A stretch of 64,000 nt of DNA. Source: Cellulomonas sp. URHE0023 (lineage in GTDB: Bacteria; Actinomycetota; Actinomycetes; Actinomycetales; Cellulomonadaceae). The notes under the pieces are model-generated. The model saw only the letters and a program-made list of their open reading frames with translations. It was not told the DNA's origin and did not search any database. This document shows, piece by piece, positions 1 through 9,100 of the stretch. A program made the position numbers and the translations under genes. The stretch spans positions 1,550,001-1,614,000 of the forward strand of contig NZ_JIAN01000005.1 in the NCBI RefSeq assembly GCF_000688475.1. The letters are read 5' to 3'. The first letter of the stretch is position 1. Each line of letters begins with the position of its first letter.

Positions 1-1
1 C

Positions 2-2263
2 ACCGTCGGCATGGTGACCGACCTGGACGCGCACCTGACCACGCGTGCACTGGAGAGCCTGGCCGCTGAGCTTCGCCGCCGTGAGCACCAGCTCGCGGGG
101 GCGGACGCGAAGGACATCGAGGACTACCTGGCCACGCGCGGGCCCGACGACGCGCCGATGCCCCGTCTGATGATCGTGATCGACGAGTTCGCGGCGCTGG
201 TCGCCGAGCTGCCGGACTTCGTCACCGGTCTGGTGGACATCGCCCGGCGCGGACGGTCCCTCGGCGTGCACCTCCTGCTGGCCACGCAGCGGCCCGCAGG
301 CGTGGTCAGCGCCGAGATCAAGTCGAACACCAACCTCCGCATCGCCCTGCGCGTCACCGACCGCAACGACAGCCAGGATGTCATCGAGTCGAGCGACGCG
401 GCCGAGATCCCGCCAAGCCTGCCGGGCCGCGCGTACGCCCGGCTCGGCCACTCGAGCCTCGTCGCGTTCCAGTCCTCTCGCGTGGGCGGACGTCCGCCGA
501 CCGCGACGGACGACGGCGGCTCGGTGGCGGTCCTGCCGCTCACGTGGTCGGCGGTGGGGCGCCCTGTGGCGGTCCCGCGGGGCGAGGCGCAGGACGACAT
601 CGACGCGCCGACGGACCTCGGCGCGCTCGTCACGGCCGTGCAGGCGGCCGCCGAGCTGTCGGGCGTCGCGGCGCCACCCCCGCCGTGGCTGCCCGCCCTG
701 AGCACCGCGGTGACGATGGTCGACGTCGTCGAGCAGGGTGGCCGGGCCCTCGCCTCGACCCCGTTCCGCCTGCCGTACGGTCTGGTGGACCTGCCCTCCG
801 AGCAGCGCCGGGACGTCGCCGTGCACGACCTGGAGACCGCCGGCAACCTGGCTGTGGTCGGCGCCCCCCGCTCGGGCCGCTCGACCGTGCTCCGCGCGCT
901 CGCCGCCGGCGTGGCCACCCGGTTGTCGCCACGGGACGTCCACCTGTACGGGCTCGACTTCGGCAACAACGCGCTCCTGCCCCTGGTGAGCCTGCCGCAC
1001 ACCGGCGCGATCGTGACGCGTGACCAGCCCGACCGGATCGCCCGCCTGACCCGACGCCTGCGCGCCGAGATCTCGCGCCGCCAGCAGCTGCTCGCTGAGC
1101 AGTCGTTCGCCGACGTCACCGAGCAGCGCGCGGGGAGCGCACCCGCCGACCGGCTGCCGTACCTGCTCGTCCTGCTGGACCGGTGGGAAGGTTTCATCCA
1201 GGCGTTCGAGGACTACGACGCGGGCGCACTGGTGGACCTGTGGACGCAGATCCTGCAAGAGGGTCCCGGCGCGGGCGTGAAGATCGTGCTGACGGGCGAC
1301 CGGAGCCTGCTCGCGGGGCGCGTCTCGACGCTCACCGAGGACCGCGTGATGCTCCCGATGACCGACCCGGGGGACTACTCGTCCGTCGGAATGTCACCGC
1401 GCGACGTGCCGGGTTCGCTGCCGGACGGGCGCGCGTTCCGATCGCAGGGCAGCCAGGAGCTCCAGGTGTGCCTGCTCGACGCGGATGCGAGCGGACCAGC
1501 GCAGGTTGCCGCTCTGCAGCGGTTGGCACGCGTGGCCTCCGGGAATGCGGTCGTCGACGGCGGTGCGCCGTTCCGAGTCGACCCGCTGCCCACGCGTGTC
1601 ACGCTGGCCGAGGCGATCGCGTACGGCGGCCCCCCGCTCGGCCCCACCGCGGTCCCGGTGGGCGTCGGCGGCGACTCCCTCTCGCTGTTCGGCGTCGACA
1701 CCGACGAGAACGGCCCTGGCGTGCTCGTCGGCGGGCCGCGTCGCTCCGGCCGCAGCACCGCCCTGCTCACGATGGGGACCTCGGCGCTCGAGCGGGGCTG
1801 GGCCGTCGGCATCGTCACTCCCCGTCGCAGCCCGCTGCGCGACCTGACCGGGTTGGCGGGTGCACTGGACCTCGAGTCGACACGCGAGGAGATCGCCGAG
1901 CTGCTGGCCCGGCTGGTGCCCACCGACCGGTCCACGCTGCTGCTCGTCGACGACCTCGAGCTGGTCGGCACCGACGGTCCGCTGGCCGACGCGATCGTCG
2001 CGCACCTGGGCGAGCTGCGGGACAAGCCCGGACTCGTGGTCGGTGCGGGGACGACCGACGAGCTGTCGAGCGGTTACCGCGGCCCGGCAGCCACCATGAA
2101 GAAGTCGCGCAGCGGCGTGATCCTCGCCCCGTCCACCCCGAACGACGGCGACCTGTTCGGCGTGCGCCTTCCGCGGTCCGCGCTCGGCGGCGGCACCCCG
2201 GGTCGCGGCCTCCTCGTGGCCGGTGGCGCGTGGCAGCTCGTCCAGGTCCCGGTCCCGCGCTGA
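2..2263 (+). CDS. FtsK/SpoIIIE-type ATPase of type VII secretion (EccC-like), 5' end outside window
   Basis: The reading frame is open to the left edge, so only the last 753 residues are seen. EccC proteins are hexameric membrane-linked motors that recognise and push WXG100-type substrates through type VII (ESX) systems. The visible part starts late in ATPase module 1 (Walker B IDEFAAL, then LLLATQRP). Modules 2 and 3 follow, with P-loops GAPRSGRST near residue 287 and GGPRRSGRST near residue 579. In both the usual P-loop lysine is arginine, so these modules may bind nucleotide weakly. Module 3 also has a Walker B-like LLLVDDLEL. The gene faces the candidate secretion operon at 2266-5882, with two bases between the stop codons. 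The N-terminus, possibly with membrane or FHA segments, lies outside the window. DNA translocation is a less likely alternative given the neighbours. Confidence 0.85.
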   Translation, partial: TVGMVTDLDAHLTTRALESLAAELRRREHQLAGADAKDIEDYLATRGPDDAPMPRLMIVIDEFAALVAELPDFVTGLVDIARRGRSLGVHLLLATQRPAGVVSAEIKSNTNLRIALRVTDRNDSQDVIESSDAAEIPPSLPGRAYARLGHSSLVAFQSSRVGGRPPTATDDGGSVAVLPLTWSAVGRPVAVPRGEAQDDIDAPTDLGALVTAVQAAAELSGVAAPPPPWLPALSTAVTMVDVVEQGGRALASTPFRLPYGLVDLPSEQRRDVAVHDLETAGNLAVVGAPRSGRSTVLRALAAGVATRLSPRDVHLYGLDFGNNALLPLVSLPHTGAIVTRDQPDRIARLTRRLRAEISRRQQLLAEQSFADVTEQRAGSAPADRLPYLLVLLDRWEGFIQAFEDYDAGALVDLWTQILQEGPGAGVKIVLTGDRSLLAGRVSTLTEDRVMLPMTDPGDYSSVGMSPRDVPGSLPDGRAFRSQGSQELQVCLLDADASGPAQVAALQRLARVASGNAVVDGGAPFRVDPLPTRVTLAEAIAYGGPPLGPTAVPVGVGGDSLSLFGVDTDENGPGVLVGGPRRSGRSTALLTMGTSALERGWAVGIVTPRRSPLRDLTGLAGALDLESTREEIAELLARLVPTDRSTLLLVDDLELVGTDGPLADAIVAHLGELRDKPGLVVGAGTTDELSSGYRGPAATMKKSRSGVILAPSTPNDGDLFGVRLPRSALGGGTPGRGLLVAGGAWQLVQVPVPR

Positions 2264-2271
2264 GCTCAGCG
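2258..2271. terminator. 14-bp perfect palindrome holding both stop codons of two convergent genes
   Basis: CGCTGAGCTCAGCG is a perfect palindrome. It contains the TGA of the EccC-like gene and, on the other strand, the TGA of the small membrane protein. Both proteins end in arginine then stop, so the symmetry is partly a coding coincidence. Without a loop or U-tract, a terminator role is weak. Confidence 0.25.
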
Positions 2272-2697
2272 GAACGGCGTGAGCGCCTCATCAAGGGCAG
2301 CGCGCAGGGCGTCGGGGTTCTTCGACTGTACGCGGAAGCGCGTTCCGTTCCGGCGGTGCAGCTCCATGATGTTGGCGCCGAGCGTCGGGGCGAGCGCGCC
2401 GCCGGCCAGCGGCGCACGGCCCTGCTCCGCGTTCTCTGGCACGCCCCACGGGTAGAGGTCTGCGAGCGGGACGCGGCTCCGGCCGACGCGCAGCTCGCTG
2501 TCGGTGAGCCGGATGTTGCCGTACAGCCCGGTGCTCCACATGGTGATGGCGGCGATACCGCCGACGATGCCGACGAGGATCGTGGCGATCACCCAGCCGC
2601 CCTCGCCGAACGACAGTCCGACCCAGCCGACGACGCACACCACGAGCAGGATCAGCCAGCTGCGCCGGGTGGGAGAACGCTCTTCGTATCGGACCAT
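2266..2697 (-). CDS. Small two-helix membrane protein with PH-like domain
   Basis: 143 residues and last gene of the minus-strand operon. Residues about 13-30 and 33-53 form two adjacent membrane segments. They are followed by a soluble beta-rich part (LTDSELRVGRSRVPLADL..., then RVQSKNPDALRAALDEAL) with the look of the bacterial PH-like (bPH) domains found in many small actinobacterial membrane proteins. No catalytic motif is visible and the function is unknown. The ATG has no Shine-Dalgarno sequence, but TAGGAT lies six bases upstream, suggesting a leaderless transcript of its own in addition to read-through from 2717-3337. Its place next to secretion genes may be meaningful, but I cannot assign a role. 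Confidence 0.7.
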   Translation of the reverse strand: MVRYEERSPTRRSWLILLVVCVVGWVGLSFGEGGWVIATILVGIVGGIAAITMWSTGLYGNIRLTDSELRVGRSRVPLADLYPWGVPENAEQGRAPLAGGALAPTLGANIMELHRRNGTRFRVQSKNPDALRAALDEALTPFR

Positions 2698-2703
2698 CCG
2701 GGC

Positions 2704-2709
2704 ATCCTA
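2704..2709 (-). promoter_or_regulatory. -10 box TAGGAT for a leaderless start at 2697
   Basis: On the minus strand TAGGAT is followed by six bases and then the ATG at 2697. There is no ribosome binding site, so transcription would begin at or next to the start codon. Confidence 0.55.
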
Positions 2710-2716
2710 ATGTGCG

Positions 2717-3337
2717 TCAGAACACGTCGCCGCGGGCGATCCGCTGGGCCTTCGGGAGCAGGTCCCCGTAGAGCCGGTCGAGCACCCAGAGGACGGGCAG
2801 CAGCACCTCGACCAGACTGGCGTCCCGCGTCCAGGCCACCAGCGGAGGGTCTGCCGACGGGCGAGGGCGCCCCGGCACGGGACGCAGCTCGTGGGTGACG
2901 ACCGGCGTCGACTCGCCGTCGCGCGTCAGCTCCATCCGGTCGGCGAAGATCCGGCCGACGGGCCGCCACTGCCACGCGCGACCTTCCGGCCCGTGCACCT
3001 GCCAGAGCCAGCGATCGCGACCGTTGGTCTGCCGTTCCATCGTGACGGTGCCGCCCGGGACCTGCACGGGCATCAGGTGGACGTTCCAGAAGAACGTGTC
3101 CGTCGAGTCGGCGGTCTCGCGGCCGCCACGGGCGACCTCGACGCCGTCCTCCGTGGTCGCGACGAGGACTCGGTGCTCCCACACCACGGTGACGCGCCGC
3201 CCCACGACGTCGAGCATGGTGCGTGCCGCGAGCGGTGTACGCGCGGGCATCCGGTGGAAGTCGCCGATGCTGAGCTCGTCCACCACCGGGATGCTGGCGG
3301 CGGTCCCCAGCGGCTCCCAGAGGTGCGGCGAGGTCAC
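2717..3337 (-). CDS. Unknown protein of the secretion-associated operon
   Basis: 206 residues, no recognised family. It is predicted soluble, rich in beta-strand-like alternation and tryptophan (about residues 85-125), with a hydrophobic helix near residues 170-190 (VEVLLPVLWVLDRLYGDLLP). There is no signal peptide and no clear catalytic motif. Its start overlaps the stop of the 87-residue WXG-like gene by four bases (GTGA), so the two are probably translated together. In an operon holding a large candidate secreted protein, it could be a partner, immunity protein or chaperone; this is inference from position only. Confidence 0.6.
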   Translation of the reverse strand: MTSPHLWEPLGTAASIPVVDELSIGDFHRMPARTPLAARTMLDVVGRRVTVVWEHRVLVATTEDGVEVARGGRETADSTDTFFWNVHLMPVQVPGGTVTMERQTNGRDRWLWQVHGPEGRAWQWRPVGRIFADRMELTRDGESTPVVTHELRPVPGRPRPSADPPLVAWTRDASLVEVLLPVLWVLDRLYGDLLPKAQRIARGDVF

Positions 3338-3597
3338 CGCGGGGCCGTCTCGTCGTCCTCGCGGTCCGCGGCCCGGCGTGCCTCACCGCGGACCCGGGAC
3401 GCCTCGTCCCGCAGGTTGCGCGCGGCACTGTGCGCGGCCGTGCGCCAGTGCCTGAGGGCGTCGCGGACGTCGGTCGCGTTGTCGCACTCCCAGTGGGGCG
3501 AGCTCGCGACGGTGCGAGCGGGGTCGATGCAGCTCTCGACGTCGTCGGCAAGGTCGTCGAGGGCCTTGGCCTTGGCGTACAGCTCGGTCGAGGTCAT
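3334..3597 (-). CDS. Small helical WXG100-like protein
   Basis: 87 residues, all-helical and strongly charged. A central SPHWECDNATDVRDAL separates two amphipathic helices. That layout (helix, tryptophan-containing turn, helix, about 90 residues) is that of WXG100/ESAT-6 proteins, but the canonical W-x-G is W-E-C here, so family membership is not certain. The C-terminus is a run of Arg, Asp and Glu. It is nine bases downstream of the 481-residue gene and overlaps the next gene by four bases. A small helical partner or secreted companion of the large protein is a reasonable guess. A DUF-type hypothetical unrelated to secretion is the alternative. Confidence 0.6.
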   Translation of the reverse strand: MTSTELYAKAKALDDLADDVESCIDPARTVASSPHWECDNATDVRDALRHWRTAAHSAARNLRDEASRVRGEARRAADREDDETAPR

Positions 3598-3606
3598 GCG
3601 GCGCCC

Positions 3607-5052
3607 CTAGAACCAGTTCATCGGGTTGAGGTCGGACTTCTTGATGTCGTCCACGCGGTCGCCCACCCACTTGTCGGCGTCCTCGGCGCGGTCGGCGGCC
3701 CAGTCGGCGGCGACGCCGGCGGCGTCCTCGATGTCGTCCCAGTGCTCGACCACCTTGGCACCGACCCACACCGTGCCCGAGATGACGACGAGACCGAGCG
3801 TCACGGGGTTGGGGGCGATGAGCGCGGCGGTCATCGAGGCGTTGAAGGCGAACTCGGCGTACTCGCCGACGACGTGCGCCTTGCCCTTTGTGCCGCCCTC
3901 GGCCCAGCGCTCGTTGTTCTCGGAGAAGTTGTTGTACAGCCCGATGCCGCTGTCGACGGTCGCGAACGCGCTGCCCGCCACCCCCGCCACGCGTAGCGCG
4001 CCCGCACTCGCGGCCATGGTGCGCACGCCGGAGGTGTTCGCCATCGTCAGCAGGTTCCCCGCCCCGCGCCCGAAGGCCTGCTCGGTGACGGGGTTGATCC
4101 ACGGCTTGCCGAAGACGTTGTTGCCCCAGCGCGACAGCCTCGCAGCGAGCTTCCCGCCATCCGTGGAGCTGAGGATGTTCGACACCCACGCGGTCGCCTG
4201 GATGCCCGCCGGCCGCTGCAGCATCCCGGCCAGGAACGTGGGCGTGACCTCGCCCTCCACCGCGAAGGGCTTGGTTGCGGCAGACATCCGCGCCACCCAC
4301 GCGTCGAAGTCCTCGAGGATCGGGGATGCGCGCAGCAGCACCTTGGCGGTGAGGTTGGGCACGAACGAGCCGGGGTAGGTGAAGGTGGTGCGCGCGCGCA
4401 CGACGTTGCTGTCCACCAGGTTGAGCGCGCCCGAGAGCCAGTTGGCAGTGCGCGGCGACGTGGTGGCCAGCGACTCGAGCGCCGGGTTGATGATCTGGCT
4501 CTGCGCCAGCCACCGGGCCAGGGCCGGTCCGCCCTTGAGCAGCAGCTGCGACGCGGCGCCGACGGCTTTGCCGCTGGAGTGCCGCAGGTCCTGGATCTGG
4601 TGGTACGCGTCGACGAGCGCCGCGGCACGGGCCGCGTCGCTCATCCCGGGGAGCTTCTGGAGAGCCTTGGCCTCGAGCTCCTCGAACCAGTCGCTCAGGT
4701 TGGCGGGGTCGGTGCTCTCCCACGCGTCGGGCGTGGTGGCGGTCGCACTCAGCGCGATGAGCGCCTGCTCGACGTGCAGCTTCTGGCCCGCGACCTGCGT
4801 GGCCTGGTCGGCCGTCATCCGGACGCCGCCGAACGTCGGGCTGGCGAGCGCCATCTGCTCGAGGACACCGATGCGGTCCCGCAGGTCTCCGGCCGTTTCG
4901 GATGCCCACTGCTCGGCGGCGTTGAGCGGGGCCAGGTCCACCCGCGCGCCCAGGTTGCTCGCGCGCGAGAACAACCCGGGTAGGTCGGCGGCGAGGTCTT
5001 CCAGGGCGACGACGGTGGCGGCGAGAACGTCCTTGTCGACGCGGACGATCAC
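3607..5052 (-). CDS. Large candidate type VII secretion cargo (WXG/PPE-like N-terminus)
   Basis: 481 residues. The first 130 are helical and resemble the N-terminal targeting part of WXG/PPE-like proteins (VVALEDLAADLPGLFSRASNLG, then AAEQWASETAGDLRDRI). The middle is a long helical region without catalytic motifs. Residues about 400-430 are hydrophobic (ALIAPNPVTLGLVVISGTVWVG), followed by a charged, tryptophan-rich tail (HWDDIEDAAG..., DKWVGDRVDDIKK) ending in NPMNWF. No signal peptide is seen. The gene overlaps the upstream EspG-like gene by four bases and is followed by the small WXG-like gene. A convergent EccC-like ATPase makes export by a type VII route plausible. It could be a toxin, a pore former or a structural component. 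I recognise no characterised homologue. Confidence 0.6.
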   Translation of the reverse strand: MIVRVDKDVLAATVVALEDLAADLPGLFSRASNLGARVDLAPLNAAEQWASETAGDLRDRIGVLEQMALASPTFGGVRMTADQATQVAGQKLHVEQALIALSATATTPDAWESTDPANLSDWFEELEAKALQKLPGMSDAARAAALVDAYHQIQDLRHSSGKAVGAASQLLLKGGPALARWLAQSQIINPALESLATTSPRTANWLSGALNLVDSNVVRARTTFTYPGSFVPNLTAKVLLRASPILEDFDAWVARMSAATKPFAVEGEVTPTFLAGMLQRPAGIQATAWVSNILSSTDGGKLAARLSRWGNNVFGKPWINPVTEQAFGRGAGNLLTMANTSGVRTMAASAGALRVAGVAGSAFATVDSGIGLYNNFSENNERWAEGGTKGKAHVVGEYAEFAFNASMTAALIAPNPVTLGLVVISGTVWVGAKVVEHWDDIEDAAGVAADWAADRAEDADKWVGDRVDDIKKSDLNPMNWF

Positions 5053-5882
5053 GAGACCGTCACACGCTCGATCAGCGCCCGCAGCTCGGCGGACGACGGC
5101 AGCAGGTCGGACATCGCCTGCCAGACGTCAGCGGCGCTCACGGGGCGGAACGTCGCGAGCGTGTCGGGCGTGATGTCCTGCGCCAGTAGCGGCTCGGCCG
5201 GGGCGGTGCGCAGCCAGTAGCCGCCGTCCCCGCAGGCCCACAGGGCGAACCCTCGGGCGTCGGTCGTGACGTCCGGCCCCCACACCATCGTGACCCGGGC
5301 GGTGGCCTCCAGGTAGGACAGCGTGGCCATGAGCATCGTGCGGTCGGGGTCCTGGACGGTGCCGAAGAACTTCTCCAGGCTCGCGGTGGCCACCGTTCGG
5401 GCAGGCTCCCACTCGGCGTCCGAGAGGGACATCGTCTGAAGAACAGCGTCGACCGAGCGCAGCGGGACCGTGAACGGGACGGCGGCCGCGGGCACCTGGT
5501 GGCGGCGCAGCCCCACCAGCCGGGCCAGGATCCACAGCAGCTGCGGCAGCTCGTCCTGGCAGTAGGTGGTGGTGGAGCCGGGCTCGTCCTGGGGCCACGG
5601 GTCGGTGTACCAGACGCTCTCGCCGGCGACGGCGAGCATCGCCACGGCGGGACCCTGCGGACCGGCGGTCTCGACGGCGCACTCGATCATCGGGTCGGAC
5701 ACCGTACGCACCAGGTCCATGACGAGCCCGGCGATCTGGCCGTCTGCGTCGACCAGGCCGGCCGCCTGGAGGGCGCCCAGCTCGGTCTCGTCCACCGGCT
5801 CGGCGTTGTGCACGTGCCGCAGAGCCTCGAACTCCGCCTCGCTCAAGGTGATCCGCCCGCGGACCGTGTCCAGCCGTGCCAT
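5049..5882 (-). CDS. EspG-like protein, possible type VII secretion chaperone
   Basis: 277 residues. The ATG at 5882 is chosen because AGGGGG lies just upstream, and because a longer reading from 5978 adds a low-complexity leader. The sequence opens with ITLSEAEFEALRHV and has an early 'aGLVDADGQI' turn. It then alternates strand and helix (VSDPMIECAVETA, AMLAVAGESVWY, LPQLLWILARLVGL), which resembles the EspG family that keeps PE/PPE substrates soluble and hands them to the ESX machine. The similarity is by eye and moderate. It is first in the operon and overlaps the candidate cargo gene by four bases, as expected for a dedicated chaperone. The 230-base divergent region to lysX should hold its promoter. 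Confidence 0.5.
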   Translation of the reverse strand: MARLDTVRGRITLSEAEFEALRHVHNAEPVDETELGALQAAGLVDADGQIAGLVMDLVRTVSDPMIECAVETAGPQGPAVAMLAVAGESVWYTDPWPQDEPGSTTTYCQDELPQLLWILARLVGLRRHQVPAAAVPFTVPLRSVDAVLQTMSLSDAEWEPARTVATASLEKFFGTVQDPDRTMLMATLSYLEATARVTMVWGPDVTTDARGFALWACGDGGYWLRTAPAEPLLAQDITPDTLATFRPVSAADVWQAMSDLLPSSAELRALIERVTVS

Positions 5883-6115
5883 GGTGCCCCCTGTGCCTAC
5901 GACGTGATCGTGCCTGCGAGAGATTACCGTGCGTGAACCGCCCGACAACGACCGGTCTCCAAGGACGGAGCTCGCCACCTACCGTGACCAGGGCAGGGCT
6001 CGCCATGTCGACGGCTCCCGTGCCTAGGCTAAGGTCCGACCGGGGGCAGATGGGCTGGTCAGACGGGTCACGGGCACGAGCCAGAGATCCGCAGCACGAG
6101 GGATCGGAACCGCAC

Positions 6116-9100
6116 GTGGTGAGTACCGACGTCGTCCCGCCCACTCCCGAGTCGCAGGTGGCCCGGGGAGAGCTCCAGCCCGTCGACGACCGGTGGCCGG
6201 ACCGGATCGCCGCCGCGATGTTCGTGGCGTTCGCTCTCGTCCTCGTCTCCGCGGCGATCCCGTCCGTGCGCGAGTACTTCTCGGCCGACGACGACATCGT
6301 CTCGACTCTCACCATCCCGATCATCCCGAACATCGTCTATGGCGCGCTGCTGGCGAGCATCGGTGTCGCACTGAACCGTCGCCTGCGCGCTGCGTGGTGG
6401 CTGCTGGTCGTCTGGTGGGTCCTGCTGCCGCAGCTCGCTCGGGTCATCGACCTGCTCGACGGTGGGTCGTGGCTGAACGCGGTCGGGTTCGTCCTCATGA
6501 GCGCGGTGCTCGTCCAGCTCTGGCTGTGCCGCCGTCAGTTCGGTGCCCGCACCAGGCGGGGGTCGTTCTGGGCCGCGCTCGCGTTCTTCCTCGTGGGCGG
6601 GACGGTGATCCTGTTCGTCGGCAGCGCGCTGGTGACACGGTTCGGGCGGATCAGCGATGGTGGCTCGGCGGTCTGGTTCGTGTGGGACACCATGATCGGC
6701 GACCTCGGTCTGGTGGACCAGTCCAACGGTGCGGCCGCCCCGTTCTGGGTCCGCGCCGTGATCAACCTGCTCGGCGCCGCGGTCGTCCTCGGCTCCGCGT
6801 ACCTGCTCTTCCGGACGCCGCGGTACACGCGCACGCTCGATGCGGCCGACGAGGCCCGAGTCCGCACGCTGCTGCGCGACTTCGGCGGCGAGGACTCGCT
6901 CGGCTACTTCGCCACTCGCCGCGACAAGTCCGTGGTCTGGGACTCCGGTGTCGCGGCAGACGCCCGGGCCGGGATCTCCTACCGGGTCGTCGGCTCCGTG
7001 AGCCTGGCCAGTGGCAACCCGCTCGGCGACCCTCTGCGGTGGCCCGAGGCCATCGAGGCCTGGCGGCGCCAGGCGCGCACCAACGGATGGTCGCTGGCGG
7101 TCATGGGCGCGGGCAGCCGCGGAGCCGTCGCCTACACGGAAGCCGGCCTCAAGGCGTGGGAGATCGGCGACGAGGCGGTCCTCGACCTGCGGTCCTTCTC
7201 CTTGGCCGGCCCGGGCATGAAGGCCGTGCGGCAGTCGGTGGCCCGCCTGCAGCGTCGCGGCTACACCACCCGGGTGGAGCGTCACTCCGTGCTCGATGCG
7301 GCGCACTTCGCGTCGCTCGACGCCGCGGCCGCGCAGTGGCGCGGGGACGGTGGCGACGAACGCGGCTTCTCGATGGCCCTGGGCCGGCTCGGCGACGACC
7401 TGGACGACGACTGCGTGCTGATCCAGGCACTCGACGAGCAGGGTCGCCTGCGCGGGTTTCTCAGCTTCGTCCCCTGGGGCCGCAACGGGCTGTCTCTGGA
7501 TCTGATGCGCCGCGACCCGACCGCCGACAACGGCCTTGTCGAGCTCATGGTGGCCTCGCTCGCCGAGCGCGCAGGCGCTTTCGGTGTCGCCCGGCTCTCG
7601 CTGAACTTCGCGATGTTCCGGGAGGCGTTCGAACGAGGTGAGGAGGTGGGTGCGGGCCCGATCGCGCGCCTGTGGCGGTCGTCGCTCCTCCTGGCGAGCC
7701 GGAACTGGCAGCTCGAGTCGCTCTACCGCTCGAACGCCAAGTACCAGCCCGACTGGCAGCCCCGGTTCATCTGCTTCGAGTACGCCTCCGACCTGCCCAG
7801 GGTCGGGACGGCCGCCGGTAACGCCGAGGGCTTCCTCACGCGTCCGAGCCTCGGCCTGCTCAACCGTCGCGGGAAGGGGTCCGGCTCGGGGGACCTCGAC
7901 CGCGCCGCCAACGACTACGCCGCCCAGGTCGAGGCGCAGATCCCGCAGGCGCCCGACCCGGTCGCGCTCGCGCTCGCGGCCGACCACCTCCCGGAGCAGC
8001 AACGCGTCCGGCGGGACAAGGTCGACCGGATGCGGGCGCGCGGGATCGACCCGTACCCCGTGACCTACCCCCGCACGCACTCGCTCGCCGAGATCGTCGC
8101 GGAGCACCCGGACCTGCCCCCGGACACGTCGACGGGGGTGCAGGTGTCCGTGGCCGCGCGCGTGATCCGCAAGCGGGACGGCGGTCGGCTCGGCTTCGGC
8201 ACGCTGCGTGACGGCAGCGGCGACCTGCAGGTGATGGTCGACGCGCAGGACGTGAGCCCGCAGGACCTCGAGCTGTGGCGGCACGACGTCGACCTGGGCG
8301 ACCACATCGGCGTGACGGGCGAGGTCGTCACCACCAAGCGGGGGGAGCTGTCCGTTCGGGCGTCGTCGCTGGCCATGACGAGCAAGTCGTTGCGCCCGCT
8401 GCCTGACAAGCACCACGGCCTGACCGACCCGGAGGCTCGGGTCCGTTCGCGGTACGTCGACCTGATCGTCCGCCCGGCCGCGCGCGACATCGCCTACACG
8501 CGCGCGACGGTGGTGCGCAGCGTCCGGGACTCCCTGCATGCCCGCGGGTTCACCGAGGTGGAGACGCCGATCCTGCAGGTGATCCACGGCGGCGCCAACG
8601 CGAGGCCGTTCGAGACGCACATGAACGCGTTCGACATGGACCTCTACCTGCGCATCGCGACCGAGCTCCATCTCAAGCGGCTGCTCGTCGGCGGCATGGA
8701 GAAGGTGTTCGAGGTCGGTCGGCAGTTCCGCAACGAGGGCGTCGACTTCAAGCACAACCCGGAGTTCACGTCGCTCGAGGTGTACGAGACCTACGGTGAC
8801 TACGACACGATGCGCGTCCTCACCCAGGAGCTCATCCAGGAGGCCGCGACCGCGGTCTACGGGTCGCCCGTGGCTCGTCGGACCGACGCCGAGGGCGTCG
8901 TGGAGGAGTTCGACCTGTCGGGTCAGTGGCCGGTCAAGACGATCTGCCAGGCGGTCTCGGAGAAGCTCGGCGACGAGATCACCGCGGACACTCCCGCGCA
9001 CGCCCTGCACCGGCACGCCGCCGCGATCGGGCTCGAGCTCGACCAGGAGGCGTCCTGGGCGGTGGTGCTCGAGGAGATCTACGGCGAGCTGTGCGAGAAG

